DNA from: Gonocerus acuteangulatus
Taxonomy: Eukaryota > Arthropoda > Insecta > Hemiptera > Coreidae
Length of the DNA stretch: 64,000 nt
Reading direction: 5' to 3'
Assembly (NCBI GenBank): GCA_946811695.1
Contig: OX328123.1
Coordinates: forward strand, 29,219,037 to 29,283,036
A model generated the notes under the pieces. It did no database searches and was not told the origin of the DNA. It saw nothing but the letters and a program-made list of their open reading frames with translations. The position numbers were made by a program, and so were the translations under genes. This document shows positions 20,779-31,990 of the stretch, piece by piece. The number at the start of each line of letters is the position of its first letter. Positions within the stretch are counted from its first letter, which is position 1.

Positions 20779-22926
20779 TTAAAAAAGCTATTTCCGATGG
20801 ATTATCCTAATAGATTGACTTGGTAAAATATTGCCTTGGGAGACCGCTGACGCTTGGATCACCTTCATGCTAAGAATCATGTTAATCATTACAAGCATTG
20901 TATGTAGTCAATTACAAGCAGTACTATCACATTAACCTAATCGAAATACCAGACAGACATTGCCGGGATATTGCCTCGGCAGACAGCTGACCGAGGATCA
21001 CCTCGAGGCTAAGTCTCCTGATCTGGAAATCTACTCCAGCCGAGCCTAGTACAGGTAGTCAGCGGCAGAGAGATTACAGGGCACCACTGGTTTCTATTAC
21101 CTCCCATTAAAGCCGTCACCTCGGAGCTCTTGATTGTCACTACCTTCCTCTCTTCTCTCTCTCTCTCTCTCTCTCTCTCACTCATTTACTCACTCACTCA
21201 CTCAGTTTAAGAAGCCAGGGGATTATTGTTGGGATTCGACTAAAAACAACAATCAGATTTCCGTAAAAGTCTCTATTTAGATCAGAAGTGGATAACCTTT
21301 GACATGTTGTGGGCTAAACTTTAGTGTGCATATACGTACGGGCAGCGTAGATTGTTCAAAATACAATAAAGTCAGATTTTAAAATGGTCTTCATAATTTT
21401 TACGATGGATATAGATATGACAATGTTATTATAATAAAACTTGCTGACCCGGCAAACGTTGTTTTGACTCATACATTATGTTTAGTGAATGTTTTGGTAG
21501 TGAAATAATAATACCATACGTGTTGCGGGCTCTCGTTGTTTAATATTTTTACATTATCCGTCTTGTCCCTTCCAGAACATTAGTGGATATTCGATGGAGC
21601 GTCGTTTAATGGCATGTATTAGCAATGGCCTCAAGATTATTTCTTCTTCGAATCAGGATTTCTTGTATAGCTATACGGTCGCCAACCATAATTCCAGCAC
21701 ATTTGCCAACGGTATGTACTCTCCAGATTGTCACTTTGCAATTTTTGCATGTGTGATTTAAATAATTTCAACAATTCATTCTGCTAATTTAATAGATCGT
21801 CCAGTTCACTGTTGATGCACCTTGCAAACCGTGAATTGAGGTTAATTTAGCCCCAAGGTGCATTAGCAAGTTCGTTTTATCCTCTCCTCCCATAAACTAA
21901 ATTTGTTAAAATTTATTTGGTTCGTTTGGCATTGGCAGTAATGATCCCACTTTGTGATGAATTTGGCCTTTGATTTTAAATGTTGAATTAAATTGTTGAA
22001 CATTTGCAGCATTATGTTTATGTTACTATTTCCGTTGCTTGGAATTAACTTCAGGAACAGTTTAGAATCTAGAGCCATATTTCTCTTTGTCGAAAGATCA
22101 TATGTTGAATAAAACAACATTTTATAATTAAAATTTATTTATTTTAATTAAAGTACTAATATCGTTATTATAAATTGGGGAATGGTGGTTCAAAGTTGAA
22201 CATTTAGGGTGTATGTTTTGTTTTTTTAATGATTAATCATAGAAAAATAAAAATTAAATATTATCTCCAAAAAATAAAAAAATATTTTTTGGGTGGGCCC
22301 CCCTTATCACTTAGGGGTATAACAATTAGTTATAAACCTATTCTCAGGCCTGTCGAATAAACTTAAATTTTATCAATATCGGTTAAGCCGTTTCGGAGGA
22401 GTATAAACACTAAAACTGTGACAAGAGAATTCTATATATTAGATGTATTAAAATAAAAAAAATAAAATAAAGAGGTACAACATTATAATTAAATCATGAA
22501 ATTTGGAATTATTACAAACTAAGAGAGTGAAATACCGACACGAAATCAATGAGGCACTTGAGCATGAGCGCTGATGTCTGCCGCTTTACTTCTTGATGAT
22601 AGCCCCGGCACTCGGTTCGCTCGCTCACTTGATACCGCAAATTGAAATTAGAATAATTTACAGACCTTATTGACTTTAATCTTCATCTATACCTTTAAGT
22701 GTTAAGGTTGATTAGCATTGATACCTCAGATATACCTGTTTTCGGCTCTGAGAGTGAGATCTAAGGACCACCCGGTAGGTGTGTCTAACAAGTCCGCCAG
22801 GTAGCCTGCTCCACACCTTCCTACAATACCTGCCAGATTCAGGGGTTTTTGTCGGAATCCAGAGGCGGTTACAGAGCTGATGATGTTGTGGTTCTAAAGC
22901 TAAGGCAAGGTAATAATATAAACAGT
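20779..22926. other. Intergenic DNA with microsatellite
   Basis: A (CT)n then (ACTC)n microsatellite occupies about 21150-21203. The stretch from about 21435 to 22445 begins AAAACTTGCTGACCCGGC and ends near ATCGGTTAAGCCGTTTCGG, which resembles the ends of an unnamed dispersed arthropod repeat. No gene recognised. Confidence 0.4.
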
Positions 22927-22934
22927 CTTTCAAA

Positions 22935-23220
22935 CATGGGCGTATATAGAAAATAATTTCGGAGGGGGCTGGGAAAATTTCGGGGGGGGGGGCTGAGACC
23001 ATTACCGGTGTATGGAATATTACACGTATCAATTTCGATCTTGGAAGAGTTTTAGCCAACTTAAAAGCTATTACACCCAAAATAGAATATGTTTTATGAA
23101 CTAAATGATCTCATTTAATTTATTTTTAAGGGTTCTATGAAATTTTTACCGTTCAAATCAAAATTTCGGGGGGGGGGGGGGGGCTGCACCCCCTCAGCAC
23201 CCCCCTTATATACGCCCATG
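22935..23220. mobile_element. hAT-type MITE, 286 bp
   Basis: Perfect terminal inverted repeats CATGGGCGTATATA / TATATACGCCCATG are flanked by a perfect 8-bp duplication CTTTCAAA (22927-22934 and 23221-23228). The interior holds two G runs and no coding capacity. The ends and duplication length fit hAT. Confidence 0.93.
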
Positions 23221-23228
23221 CTTTCAAA

Positions 23229-23913
23229 CTTCATGACTTTAGACTTCCTTGGTTTAAAGCCAGCAGACATGAGAGTTAGAACTTAGTTTCGCCAAGTTGG
23301 GGAGTTTGAAATGTTGTTATAACTACTAACTACAAATTTGGTTACTAATAGTTACAATGGCACAACTTCTTTGTTGCTTTTTAAGCTGTAGTTAGTATTT
23401 AACATTTTGTGTAAATTTAAATTATCTAAATTAATTTAGATAAAGCCGAATTCAGAATTTTTACAAAGAGACAGTCGTGAGAATGTTCACCCGGTACTCA
23501 ACTACTCTGAAGACATAGTGTATAGTATCTAGGATTACACGTAGATAGAGGATTAACTTTTACAAGAGTGCTAATGGTCCCAGTAGCAGATACACTTAAA
23601 AAAAAAGAAAAAAAAAAAAAAAAAAAAAAAAAACGTTTACAGGTCACGTAAACAGTACTTGTAACAAGGCAATGTTTACTATGTACCTACTATACCTATT
23701 TCAATAGACAATCCGCACTTTCCAAACAGAACAAAACTCTAATTATCCAGTCTGGAGGTACACATCAAATACCAATTATAAAAAAAATAGAAATAATCCT
23801 AAATAAATGCCTCTGAATAATAACTAAAGTGCCAATTTACAGAAAAATTCCAAGACTTCTTTTTTTTTTAGCTAATATTGTAAGCATAAAAACCTTTATT
23901 CTTAACTAGACCA

Positions 23914-23962
<49 letters not shown>

Positions 23963-25052
23963 CAATACAAAATAAATAAAAATAATTTAATCAAGCATTT
24001 AGGTAATTATAATATCAATACATTAAAAAGATATGTCTTTTGTAGGTATGTAACTTACAAATTGATCTCTGTAGATATTATTTCTTTTTTTTTTCTTTTT
24101 TTTTTTTCTGTAACATTTTCTTATTTCGGAGTATATTTCTTTATGAATTGTACTATTAGACGCTTAACAAAAAAAAAAAAAAAAATCCTGTATTGTAAAC
24201 TTCTTGCTAGAATTTAAGTTACTAGAATGAATCATGATAAGAAATATTAGTAACTGATATCAGGAACAGATTGTTTTTTTCTTCTTAATAAATAAATAAA
24301 TGAAAAAAAAAGAAGGTTTAAATAACTAAATTGTTAGATTCATCCATTATTCTCATTAATTTCTTTGCTTCCTCAAGTTAACGTTTTCTGTGCCATTGCG
24401 ATTCTTTCAATATTTCAATCCGTAACTATCATGAGAATCTGTTGCTCCATTAATTAAAACTGAAATGATAATAGTTCGTTTCTCTCCTAACAAGATGAAG
24501 TTTGCAAGACAACTTCACTAGTATTTAGTATAATATGCACAACTCAAGGATATAAGACCCGTACATGAGCCAGCCTGTTTATCACATCTCCCGCTTCATA
24601 TCTGAAGACAACATAAAATAACAAGCCCGATGTGTTCTCACATTAATTAGAAGTGAATTAATTTATTCCGGAGCCATTGTTTCCTCGAAGCGTGCTGATA
24701 AGAGATAAGGATATAATTAAGGAATCCTGACGTGGATAAGCAGGCTTGTCATGAGCGACCTTGGACATGGCTAACTGCCTTCCAGAGTGTGAGGGTATAC
24801 TTACAGTTCCCAAACAGCTGGTTTTGATGGTAATCAGCAGACAGCGTTTTGCAACTTTTCAACCTCAAATCGGCCAGGCTTATTATGCAAAGTTAGAGTC
24901 TTTAGGTGATTGGAGCCCAAAATTAATAAGAAAAAAATATATAAAATCAGTCAAGGCCCAGGTCTGAAATCACATTAAAAAAAATTTCCTTATAAGCGAG
25001 ATCTTGTATGATGATAATATATAAAAGGCGCTAATGGCCTAGAAGCCGATAC
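23229..25052. other. Intergenic DNA with homopolymers and SINE tail relics
   Basis: Poly(A) at about 23600-23633, poly(T) of about 40 at 23920-23960, and several shorter runs. The bases just before the first tract (GAGTGCTAATGG) and those at 25026-25050 (AAGGCGCTAATGGCCTAGAA) look like 3' ends of SINE family 1. No gene recognised. Confidence 0.45.

Positions 25053-25103
<51 letters not shown>
25053..25103. repeat. (TA)n microsatellite
   Basis: TA tract interrupted once by TG. It lies just left of the hairpin element at 25172; a second short tract lies at 25440-25461 on its right. Confidence 0.93.
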
Positions 25104-25171
25104 TCTTATCATTTCAAGAAAAATCTAGTTTTTTCTTTTATTTTTTTCTCATATAGTAAGGTATATATATT

Positions 25172-25402
25172 GTTCATTCGGCATCTGTCTCCAGAGGTCT
25201 TGCTCCTCCTGTCATCGCAATATTTCGCCGGATTCCTCTCCGGCTTCTTTTGGCAGTCACTCTGCTGGTCGGTAAGGGTAAAAGTTCATTCCCTTACCAA
25301 CCAGCAAGGATGAGTGACTGCCAGAAGAAGCCGGAGAGGAATCCGGCGAAATATTGCGATGACAGGAGGAGAAAGACCGCTGGAGACAGATGCCGAATGA
25401 AC
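25172..25402. mobile_element. Long hairpin element with degenerate hammerhead-like arms
   Basis: The left arm 25172-25278 and right arm 25291-25402 are reverse complements with a few indels around a 12-bp loop. The right arm reads CAGAAGA, an extra A, GCCGGA/TCCGGC as a six-pair helix, then GAAATATT. This has the layout of the hammerhead motifs elsewhere, but the second core base is A instead of T, and the left arm has CAAAAGA. It is flanked by (TA)n. The open frame across it is not a gene. Confidence 0.6.
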
Positions 25403-26059
25403 AACACGTTTATTTCCCAGCGAAGTAGCTTAAAAAACAATATATATATATATATATATAATTCTCCTTGGAACGATAAGAAGCTTCAGGTCTATATAAA
25501 AGCCATCAGTTCGTTATATTTGAGTTATTTTATTTTCTCAATGGTTTTTCTTTTCTTTTTTTTTTTTTCTTTTTTAAGTAGATATTTTTGTGTTTCCTTA
25601 TTTTTTTATTCAGCCATACAAATGGTGATTTAAAATCCTAATGGAATCCTTAAATGAGCCAGTGACTCATGTTTTAGGCCGCATTTCAAGTGTATGTAGG
25701 ATATATAAATTATATTTTTGTAAAGACCTGATAGATGAAGAATTGTTTACACTTTTTTTTATTTTCTTGACGTGTTTCTAGTTCTTTGGTTTCTTTTTAA
25801 AAGTCATTTTCTGAAATTAATTGTTTAACAACCATTACAATTCTATATATCTTAAATTATTCATAATTATATTTTCATTTAAAATACCTTTTTCGATATT
25901 AACACATCATGTCAGTCTTTTAAATAAGTCAACAAACTAAAAAAAACAAAAAAACATTCTCCTAAATAACATGACATCATACAGAAGACATACCGACAAG
26001 CAAGTAATATTTTTCTCCCCCTTATCCACTATCTATACGTTGATATCACCTATTCCATT
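25403..26059. other. Intergenic DNA, no recognised feature
   Basis: AT-rich with T runs. Nothing recognised beyond the short (TA)n at 25440-25461. Confidence 0.4.
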
Positions 26060-27369
26060 TACAGCATCCTTCCATATTTACACCAAGCTTTGAAATTCCC
26101 CACTAACATGGTTGGAGTCTTTTTTTGCATTTATAGTTCTAGAATCTTCCAAAATAAACAGATCTTCTTTAATTTTCCTTTTTGATAAATTTCTCTCTCC
26201 ATAGACAATTTTTACCTCTTCTAATTTAAATTGATGAATTCAAGCAAATAGGTTTTGGCCAATGGGCTTTTTTCGTATCGGCCCTTCTTGTCATCTAATC
26301 ATGAACATAATAATTATAAAAAATACTTTGCGTATTGTATAATTGGCAAATAAAGATATTAAAAAAAAAATGATTTTGAGTTTTAGTAGATTCGATTATG
26401 ATATTTGGATTCGACTTTGATCATCTATACTTTTTATGTGCTGCAATATTCTTTTCATTAAAATTTGTGCGATTCTCCAATTAGTTTGCATCACAATCAT
26501 TACACCCCACAATATAAATATTATATTTTGTTTGCATTTTCTTGTTTAAATTATAGTTTACTCATATATTTTTCAATTTGTCATATTTCTAGGCACGTTA
26601 TCTGCTATTTTTGATGGTCCCAGATGTGCTTATTAACTATTTCGGAACTTGAGAATTATTTTTATTAATTTCTATAAGTTGTATCTTTATTCTTCAATTA
26701 ATTAAACATTTCATTATGAATATAAATAATATTTGGATAGAAACTCATAGCTTCCTGAATTGTACGCTTTTCTATTTCAGATTTTTTAATTATTAAGAAA
26801 CCTTTTTTTTTTGTTTATTACAATCTGATATTGATTATTAATAAATATAAACATTTTGTTTTGTTTATAATTTCTTTTAAAATTCAGGTTATGTTCTATT
26901 TAGTGCTGTTAGCATCTTGTTAAAAATTAAATTTTTCTTAAAATGTAAAGGGTGGTTTGAGTACAAATGAATTACTCTATGTGAAGCTATTTATGTTTTG
27001 TACCATTTATATTACAGTTTATTTTTTATAATTTCCATATCTAAATACTTTAGTGAATTGTGACTTCCTCCTTCTTTGTAAACTTGATATTATTATGGTA
27101 ACTATTAAATTTGGTTAACATTTTACCTATGTACTCTTCTTTAATATACAAAATTAAATCATCAATATATATATATAAATAATACATGAATATCATTATT
27201 TGAAATTATTTCTAAACTTAATTGATTCATAAAAATTCCACTTAAACTTACTGACAAAGAGTTTCCCATCTGTAGAGAATTTATTTGTGAGTAAATTTTA
27301 TTTTGGAATTTAAAATAATCTTTATTACATTATATTTAATTCCATCCAAGAGTAGTTCTTTATTTTTAA

Positions 27370-27915
27370 GAAGGTAGAATTTGCCAGTGTTCGGTCCTGG
27401 TATCTTAATAAAACTAACTTATATATAAGAAAATGAGGTTGTTTTTTTTCCGACGCACAGTAGGCAAAAATCCATTTTTAGGTGGACATTTTTTTTTAGT
27501 TTTAAAATGTTTTTGAGGTCACTGAGTAAGAATCTTTAAAAAAAATCCTTGAGTTATAGTTTTTAGTATAGTCAACAAACTAAAGTTGTAGATATACATG
27601 AATTTGGACATAATGGATAAAAATTGAGAAAACATTTTGTAAGTCTCTGGAACATTTAAGCAGCAACTTTTTTCAACTATCATTTACATAAAAATAATAA
27701 ATATATTCATAAAAAATAATACATAGGCTATAATATCAAAATATAGTCCTGAAGGTCTGACGTTTTTTCTCCTAGCCGAATCCCAACCATACCTTATCTT
27801 CGTATTTTATAAAAATGTTGTCCACCTAAAAGGTGATTTTCGGCCACTGTGCGACGTTTCGGCTTTCATGAGGGCGATGAGAAGAAGAAGAACTGTCTAC
27901 CGGATGTGTAGTAAT
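27370..27915 (-). mobile_element. Penelope-like terminal repeat inserted in the older RT
   Basis: On the minus strand it enters near CTACACATCCGG, passes a hammerhead relic (CTCATGA, then GCCGAAACGTCG) and leaves through TTTTATTAAGATACC, GACCGAAC and AAATTCTACCTTC. It shares these blocks with 3050-3265. The RT reading breaks off at one edge and resumes at the other, so this is an insertion. Edges are good to about 15 bp. No target duplication resolved. Confidence 0.65.
27456..27851. mobile_element. Short TIR transposon inside the hammerhead cleavage site
   Basis: Inverted ends of 33 bp (27 matching) begin CACAGTAGGC on the left and CACAGTGGCC on the right, both reaching TTTTAGGTGGACA. The flanks repeat CGACG (27451-27455 and 27852-27856). 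Removing the element and one CGACG restores GAAACGTCGG of the host terminal repeat. No coding capacity. The superfamily is uncertain: the CACAG start resembles some animal CACTA elements, but these make 2-3 bp duplications. Confidence 0.72.
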
Positions 27916-28228
27916 TTTTCCAGTTCTTAACTTTTAATTTTTGTCTTACCCACTTGTTATGAACTATTTCCAATATATTTTTTATTCGTATATTTGGGTA
28001 CTTATTTTCCACGTCCATTAAGACCAGCCTGTAATAAGTAGGAACCCTCACCTCTTTTAATTTATCTTTTAATTGTAGTGAATTTTTTGTATCAAATTGA
28101 TTACTATTGCTCAACAACTTTAAATCATTGTTAAACTTAGGCAGTTTATGTGTTGGAGAGTTAACGACACTTATTATGGGTCATAAAGTTTTGTCATTTT
28201 TATGTAATTTAACCAGCTCATAAATATT

Positions 28229-28236
<8 letters not shown>

Positions 28237-28288
<52 letters not shown>
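28237..28288. repeat. (TA)n microsatellite
   Basis: Pure TA tract directly abutting the R2-like fragment at 28289. Confidence 0.95.
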
Positions 28289-28291
<3 letters not shown>

Positions 28292-28860
28292 AGCAGCTGA
28301 TATTGGACCCCTGTGTCGCAAATGCGGCAGAGAGCCTGAAACTCCAGCCCATGTGCTGGTAGTTGTCCAAACAGTATGCTCCTAGTTACTCGGCGTCACC
28401 ACAATGTGAAGCACAGGCTCATTGATCTTCTTGAAGAGATTGGCTACAACTGCCATGTAGAAGTGTACGCCATCGACGATCACGGATCTTCTAGGTATGC
28501 AGATATAGTCGCCTTTCCACAGACAAGCAGTTTGGCCTACGTTCTCGACCCAACGGTCCGATATGAAACGAACGATCCCGAGCAAGCGGAGTTAATTGAC
28601 ATGGAAAAGAAAGGGATCTACTCAAAGTGCATTGAATATCTCCAAGACAAGTTCTTAGAGAAATATGGATCCAGAAAATTTGTAGTAAAGGGTCTGTGGT
28701 TCGGCGTAAGAGGTACAATTCCGAAAATGACCTGAACTATCTTACAAGAACTAGGAATCCTGACGGAACACCTACCTGTTATAGCTGAGTCAATAATTAT
28801 TGACTCGCTAGGCATAATGAGCCAACATATTTATGGTCACTAAAGGACATCACTCCTGCC
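28289..28860 (+). pseudogene. R2-type LINE fragment: zinc knuckle and restriction-like endonuclease
   Basis: From 28289 one frame reads GAADIGPLCRKCGREPETPA then HVLVVCQ, a CCHC motif of the kind before the endonuclease in R2/R4-group LINEs. A frameshift near 28375 moves to the frame that continues to 28735. There the sequence TRRHHNVKHRLIDLLEEIGY, RYADIVAFP and YVLDPTVRYE fits the restriction-like endonuclease core, with its D...D arrangement, and KGLWFGVRGTIPKM fits the C-terminal end. The frame closes at 28735 and a 3' UTR of about 120 bp follows. The enzyme nicks target DNA to prime reverse transcription. The copy is truncated, frameshifted and starts right at a (TA)n tract. Confidence 0.78.
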
Positions 28861-29750
28861 GATTAATCACTACTGGCTATTTTTTTTTGTATGCAACAAA
28901 TGTCGTTCCTTAGACTACGCTGTCTCTTGTGTTTTTGTTGTTTTGTTGGTTTTTTTTTTTTTTTTATTTGAAGAACAATTTTTATTTTTTGGCATGTCTA
29001 ATGCCCACGAACTTTTGGAAACTCAGAACAAATTACAAGATCATGAAATAAATGAATGCCTCGAGGAATGATCACCATGCTGTGTCTCCAGCAACCCAAT
29101 AAAGTTGGGCAGCCCACTTCTATTAATTTGTCTGCTCGCTCACACCGGCTCAAAAATCGTCCGATTTTAATGAAATTTTATAAAAAAAAACTTTCGTATA
29201 ATTTGAAAAGTCGATTTCGTTAACCAGTAGAAACCTTTTTCCGTAATATGGTATTTGGAGTGAAATTTAAGAATAAAATTTTCAATTGCGTTACAATTTT
29301 GGCTAGTCCTTCTTAGTTTCTGCGTATATATGCTTGCGGATGTTATCTTTCTTCATGTGAGCGCTTTATTATGCCATAAAGATGGTCAATAAACAAAAAT
29401 GTAAATTTTTTGTGTATTTTTACCTCGTATACAAAGCACTCCGGAAGAAAATTAATTAATTTACTAATATTGAAGTCTTATTATTGCTGCTTACTATTGA
29501 CGGGCGTGCAGCAATAAGGAGGCAGCTCCGTTCTCTGGATTTTCAGGTCAGAACAATAAGGAATTAGATCTGGTCACTTGAATAGTGGAATCACAGCAAT
29601 TAAACCGCTGTGTGAGATCCACTATTGACTTTCAATCTGCGTACAGGCTGTATTTTACAGCCAACCCCTGCTCTTAAAAAATGAGTAAAATGTAATGAGC
29701 CTCACACACAAATATATTGGAGAAAATGAGAAGCCGTTCTATAATGCATG
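28861..29750. other. Intergenic DNA with a diverged dispersed-repeat stretch
   Basis: About 29100-29230 on the minus strand (GGTTAACGAAATCGAC, ATTTCATTAAAATCGGAC, then GCAGACAAATTAAT) resembles the 3' part of the Helentron-like copies at 9.1, 39.2 and 40.1 kb. No gene recognised. Confidence 0.4.
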
Positions 29751-29877
29751 AAAAGTTGTAGGTTCTTCAGCTATACTCACCATAAGTTGTAGGTTCTTCA
29801 GCTATACTGACCATAAGTTGTAGGTTCTTCAGCTATACTGACCATAAGTTGTAGGTTCTTCAGCTATACTGACCATA
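29751..29877. repeat. 31-bp tandem repeat, 4 copies
   Basis: Four nearly identical units containing AAGTTGTAGGTTCTTCAGCT. No unique spacers, so not CRISPR. Confidence 0.95.
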
Positions 29878-30339
29878 ATGATTTGTCAGAAAGAGAGAAT
29901 GATTTTTGTATTTTGCATTTTTTTTTTTTTTTTCATATATGACTAAAAGCAAAATTCGTTCGGTTTAGTAGAACGAGGCCCAATAAGAAGGCAGCTCCAA
30001 CTCATTAAACCTGACACCACCATTCTAAAAAAAGATAGGATAGGGTCCTTATGGGCTTACTTTCATAAGCCTATATATATTTCTATGTTGTAAAATAGAA
30101 AAACAAAATGGAAAAAATATCAAGAAATTAAATTTTAAAACGTTTTTTTTTTGTTGTTTTTTTTTTAATTTGCAAAAATATGAAAAAAAGAGCTGCCTCC
30201 TTATTGCTGCACACCCTTCAATTATACTAAAATTTTCATGTTTTTTTTTTTTTTTGTATTTTTTTTTTTTTTTTTTTTAATTAAATATGCTATCAGCAAA
30301 TTATTCTGCACACACTACCCGCCTTCTCAGGGATGTGCA
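29878..30339. other. Intergenic DNA, homopolymer-rich
   Basis: Several T runs of 15-20. No feature recognised. Confidence 0.4.
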
Positions 30340-30425
30340 TAGTTTATTAATTAAATTCCATTTATAAATAACACAGATTTTTGGGACGGGTTATCTCCAG
30401 GTACCCACCCTTTTCTGGCCTGAAT
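30340..30425 (-). mobile_element. SINE family 3 fragment
   Basis: The minus strand carries AAAAGGGTGG and GAGATAACCCGTCC, matching the body of the element at 63809-64000 (AAAAGGGTGG, ATAACCCGTCC). The tRNA-like head is missing. Confidence 0.5.
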
Positions 30426-30560
30426 TTGATTAGGGTATGGTTGTTGTTTTTGTATTTGTAATTTTTATCTTTTTATTATTATATATTACAAATCTATGGA
30501 CGCCTTTAAACGGAAAGGAACCAAGTGCCATCTGTTCATTCTTTAGAGAATGGGGGAGGA

Positions 30561-30754
30561 GGAAGCGTTGGTCGTCGGGGTTTCGGTCAATGTTCTTATT
30601 TAATAAAACACATTTTATGGTTAAAATGTATATTTATTACTGGCAACGTTTCGGCTTGCTATACAAGCCATCTTCAGGGCTGTAAAAACATATATGGTGT
30701 AACAATGACAAAAAAGTATAGATAAATTGACAAAAATATGAGTACATATATGAG

Positions 30755-30803
<49 letters not shown>

Positions 30804-30864
30804 GTGTATGGTATACAAGAGAATACAAAACAAGTGGCGTAGTAACATACCTATGAGAAGATTG

Positions 30865-30933
<69 letters not shown>

Positions 30934-31128
30934 CTCATATATGTACTCATAGTTTTGTTAATTTATCTATCCTTTTTTGTCATTGTTATACCATATATGT
31001 TTTTACAGCCCTAAAGATGGCTTGTATAGCAAGCCGAAACGGTGGCAGTAATAAATATACATTTTAACCATAAAATGTGGTTTTATTAAATAAGAACATT
31101 GACCAAAACCCCGACAATCAACGCTTCC
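30561..31128. mobile_element. Inverted-pair element with hammerhead-like arms and (TA)n core
   Basis: The left arm (about 30561-30790) begins GGAAGCGTTGGTCGTCGGGG and the right arm (about 30925-31128) mirrors it, ending CCCGACAATCAACGCTTCC. Between them are two long (TA)n tracts (30761-30800 and 30871-30930) and about 65 bp of unique sequence. Each arm carries the motif GATGGCTTGTATAGCAAGCC followed by GAAACG, pointing outward. There is no protein; the IYIYIY frames are artefacts. Confidence 0.75.
30638..30684 (-). ncRNA. Hammerhead-like motif, left arm, core intact
   Basis: CTGAAGA (minus, 30677-30671), one extra T, perfect six-pair helix II GGCTTG/CAAGCC with loop TATAG, then GAAACGTT. Helix I is weak beyond the first pair. 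The right-arm copy (31011-31050, plus) has CTAAAGA and GAAACGGT, so it has lost the core. Confidence 0.6.
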
Positions 31129-31559
31129 TACTTCTGAACGGTCGACCATATCTTCCCAATCATTTAGAGAATGGGGTTTAAAGTGTTTTGTTGGTCTGAC
31201 ATTCCTTTATAACCTGAAATGTTTCATTAATTTTCTCTCATTAAAATAAACTGTTGTTATAGTAATGGGGTTTTATTTTTATAGTTATTGATAAAAATGG
31301 TGCTTGATTCCTTTCTGTTTATTACAGCATACTGGATACACCATTTCACTTTTTTTTCTTTTTCTTTTTTTTTTCTTTTTATTTGTGGTATTTTTTCTTG
31401 CTGTAATGACGATAATATTTTTTAACCAGTTTTTTATTACTATATAAATTCTCTCATTCTCTACAAGATAGAACCAAAAACTCAATTTCGTTAAAAATTT
31501 CTCTTGGTTCCTTTCCGTTTTAAGGCGTTGTATTCGTTAATTATCTATATTAATTTTTT
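31129..31559. other. Intergenic DNA, no recognised feature
   Basis: AT-rich with T runs. Nothing recognised. Confidence 0.4.
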
Positions 31560-31990
31560 GTTATTTTTATTGGGCATTATTCGAATAAATTTTTATTCGA
31601 ATGATCATTCGAATAAATGTTTAGTGAATGATGAATAATTCACTGAATTATCTTATTCACACAGTACATCATGAATTATTCACAGAATTATTCGTTATTC
31701 ATTATTCGTTATTCATCATTCATTATTCATCATTCGTTATTATTTATTTCTAGTTGGTCTACTGAATAATCCTACTCAAACACACATATATATACGTATT
31801 TCTGGCTGCCAACATTATAATAAATCTATCGTTATTCACTAAAACATGTTTATTCTGAATGATCATTCGAATAATTTGTGAATAAAACATAAACTTCATT
31901 CACAGAATAACGAATAATGAATAAAAGTAATTATTCTTCATTCATGAATGAAATAATACATTTATTCATTAATCATTATTCATCATTCTG
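31560..31990. repeat. Degenerate ATTC/GAAT simple repeat with small palindromes
   Basis: Dense mix of ATTCATTATTCGTTATTC-type strings and their complement (GAATAATGAATAA). Both ends contain the palindrome GAATGATCATTC and the left end TTATTCGAATAA. Low complexity, no coding. Confidence 0.8.

Larger units (their letters stand above)
26060..28210 (-). pseudogene. Penelope-like element reverse transcriptase, decayed and interrupted
   Basis: On the minus strand the RT fingers/palm start near 28190 with PIISVVNSPTHKLPKF, then QFDTKNSLQLKDKLKEVRVP and motif A LVLMDVENKYPNIRI (about 27987-28025). After an interruption (27370-27915) it continues with KFQNKIYSQINSLQMGNSLS and GIFMNQL, then an IYIDDL catalytic box (about 27158-27173) and, near 26.96 kb, an SNHPLHFKK segment typical of Penelope-like proteins. 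Nearer 26.5 kb a CNDCDAN stretch may be the decayed GIY-YIG endonuclease. Stops and frameshifts are frequent and one stop replaces the residue before PII. The enzyme would copy element RNA at a nicked target. This copy is long dead. Confidence 0.82.

Noticed and set aside
22712..23080. 122-codon minus-strand frame
   Set aside because: It overlaps the hAT MITE and its G-runs, and shows no motif outside them.
28376..28735. 119-codon frame as a host gene
   Set aside because: The zinc knuckle just upstream in another frame and the endonuclease motifs identify it as a frameshifted LINE remnant.
29751..29877. Regular short repeats that could suggest a CRISPR array (also 33193-33487)
   Set aside because: The units are contiguous without unique spacers and the context is eukaryotic.
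30621..31014. Frames reading IYIYIYIY (also 9060, 16218, 39117, 40029, 53562)
   Set aside because: Pure translation of (TA)n microsatellites.
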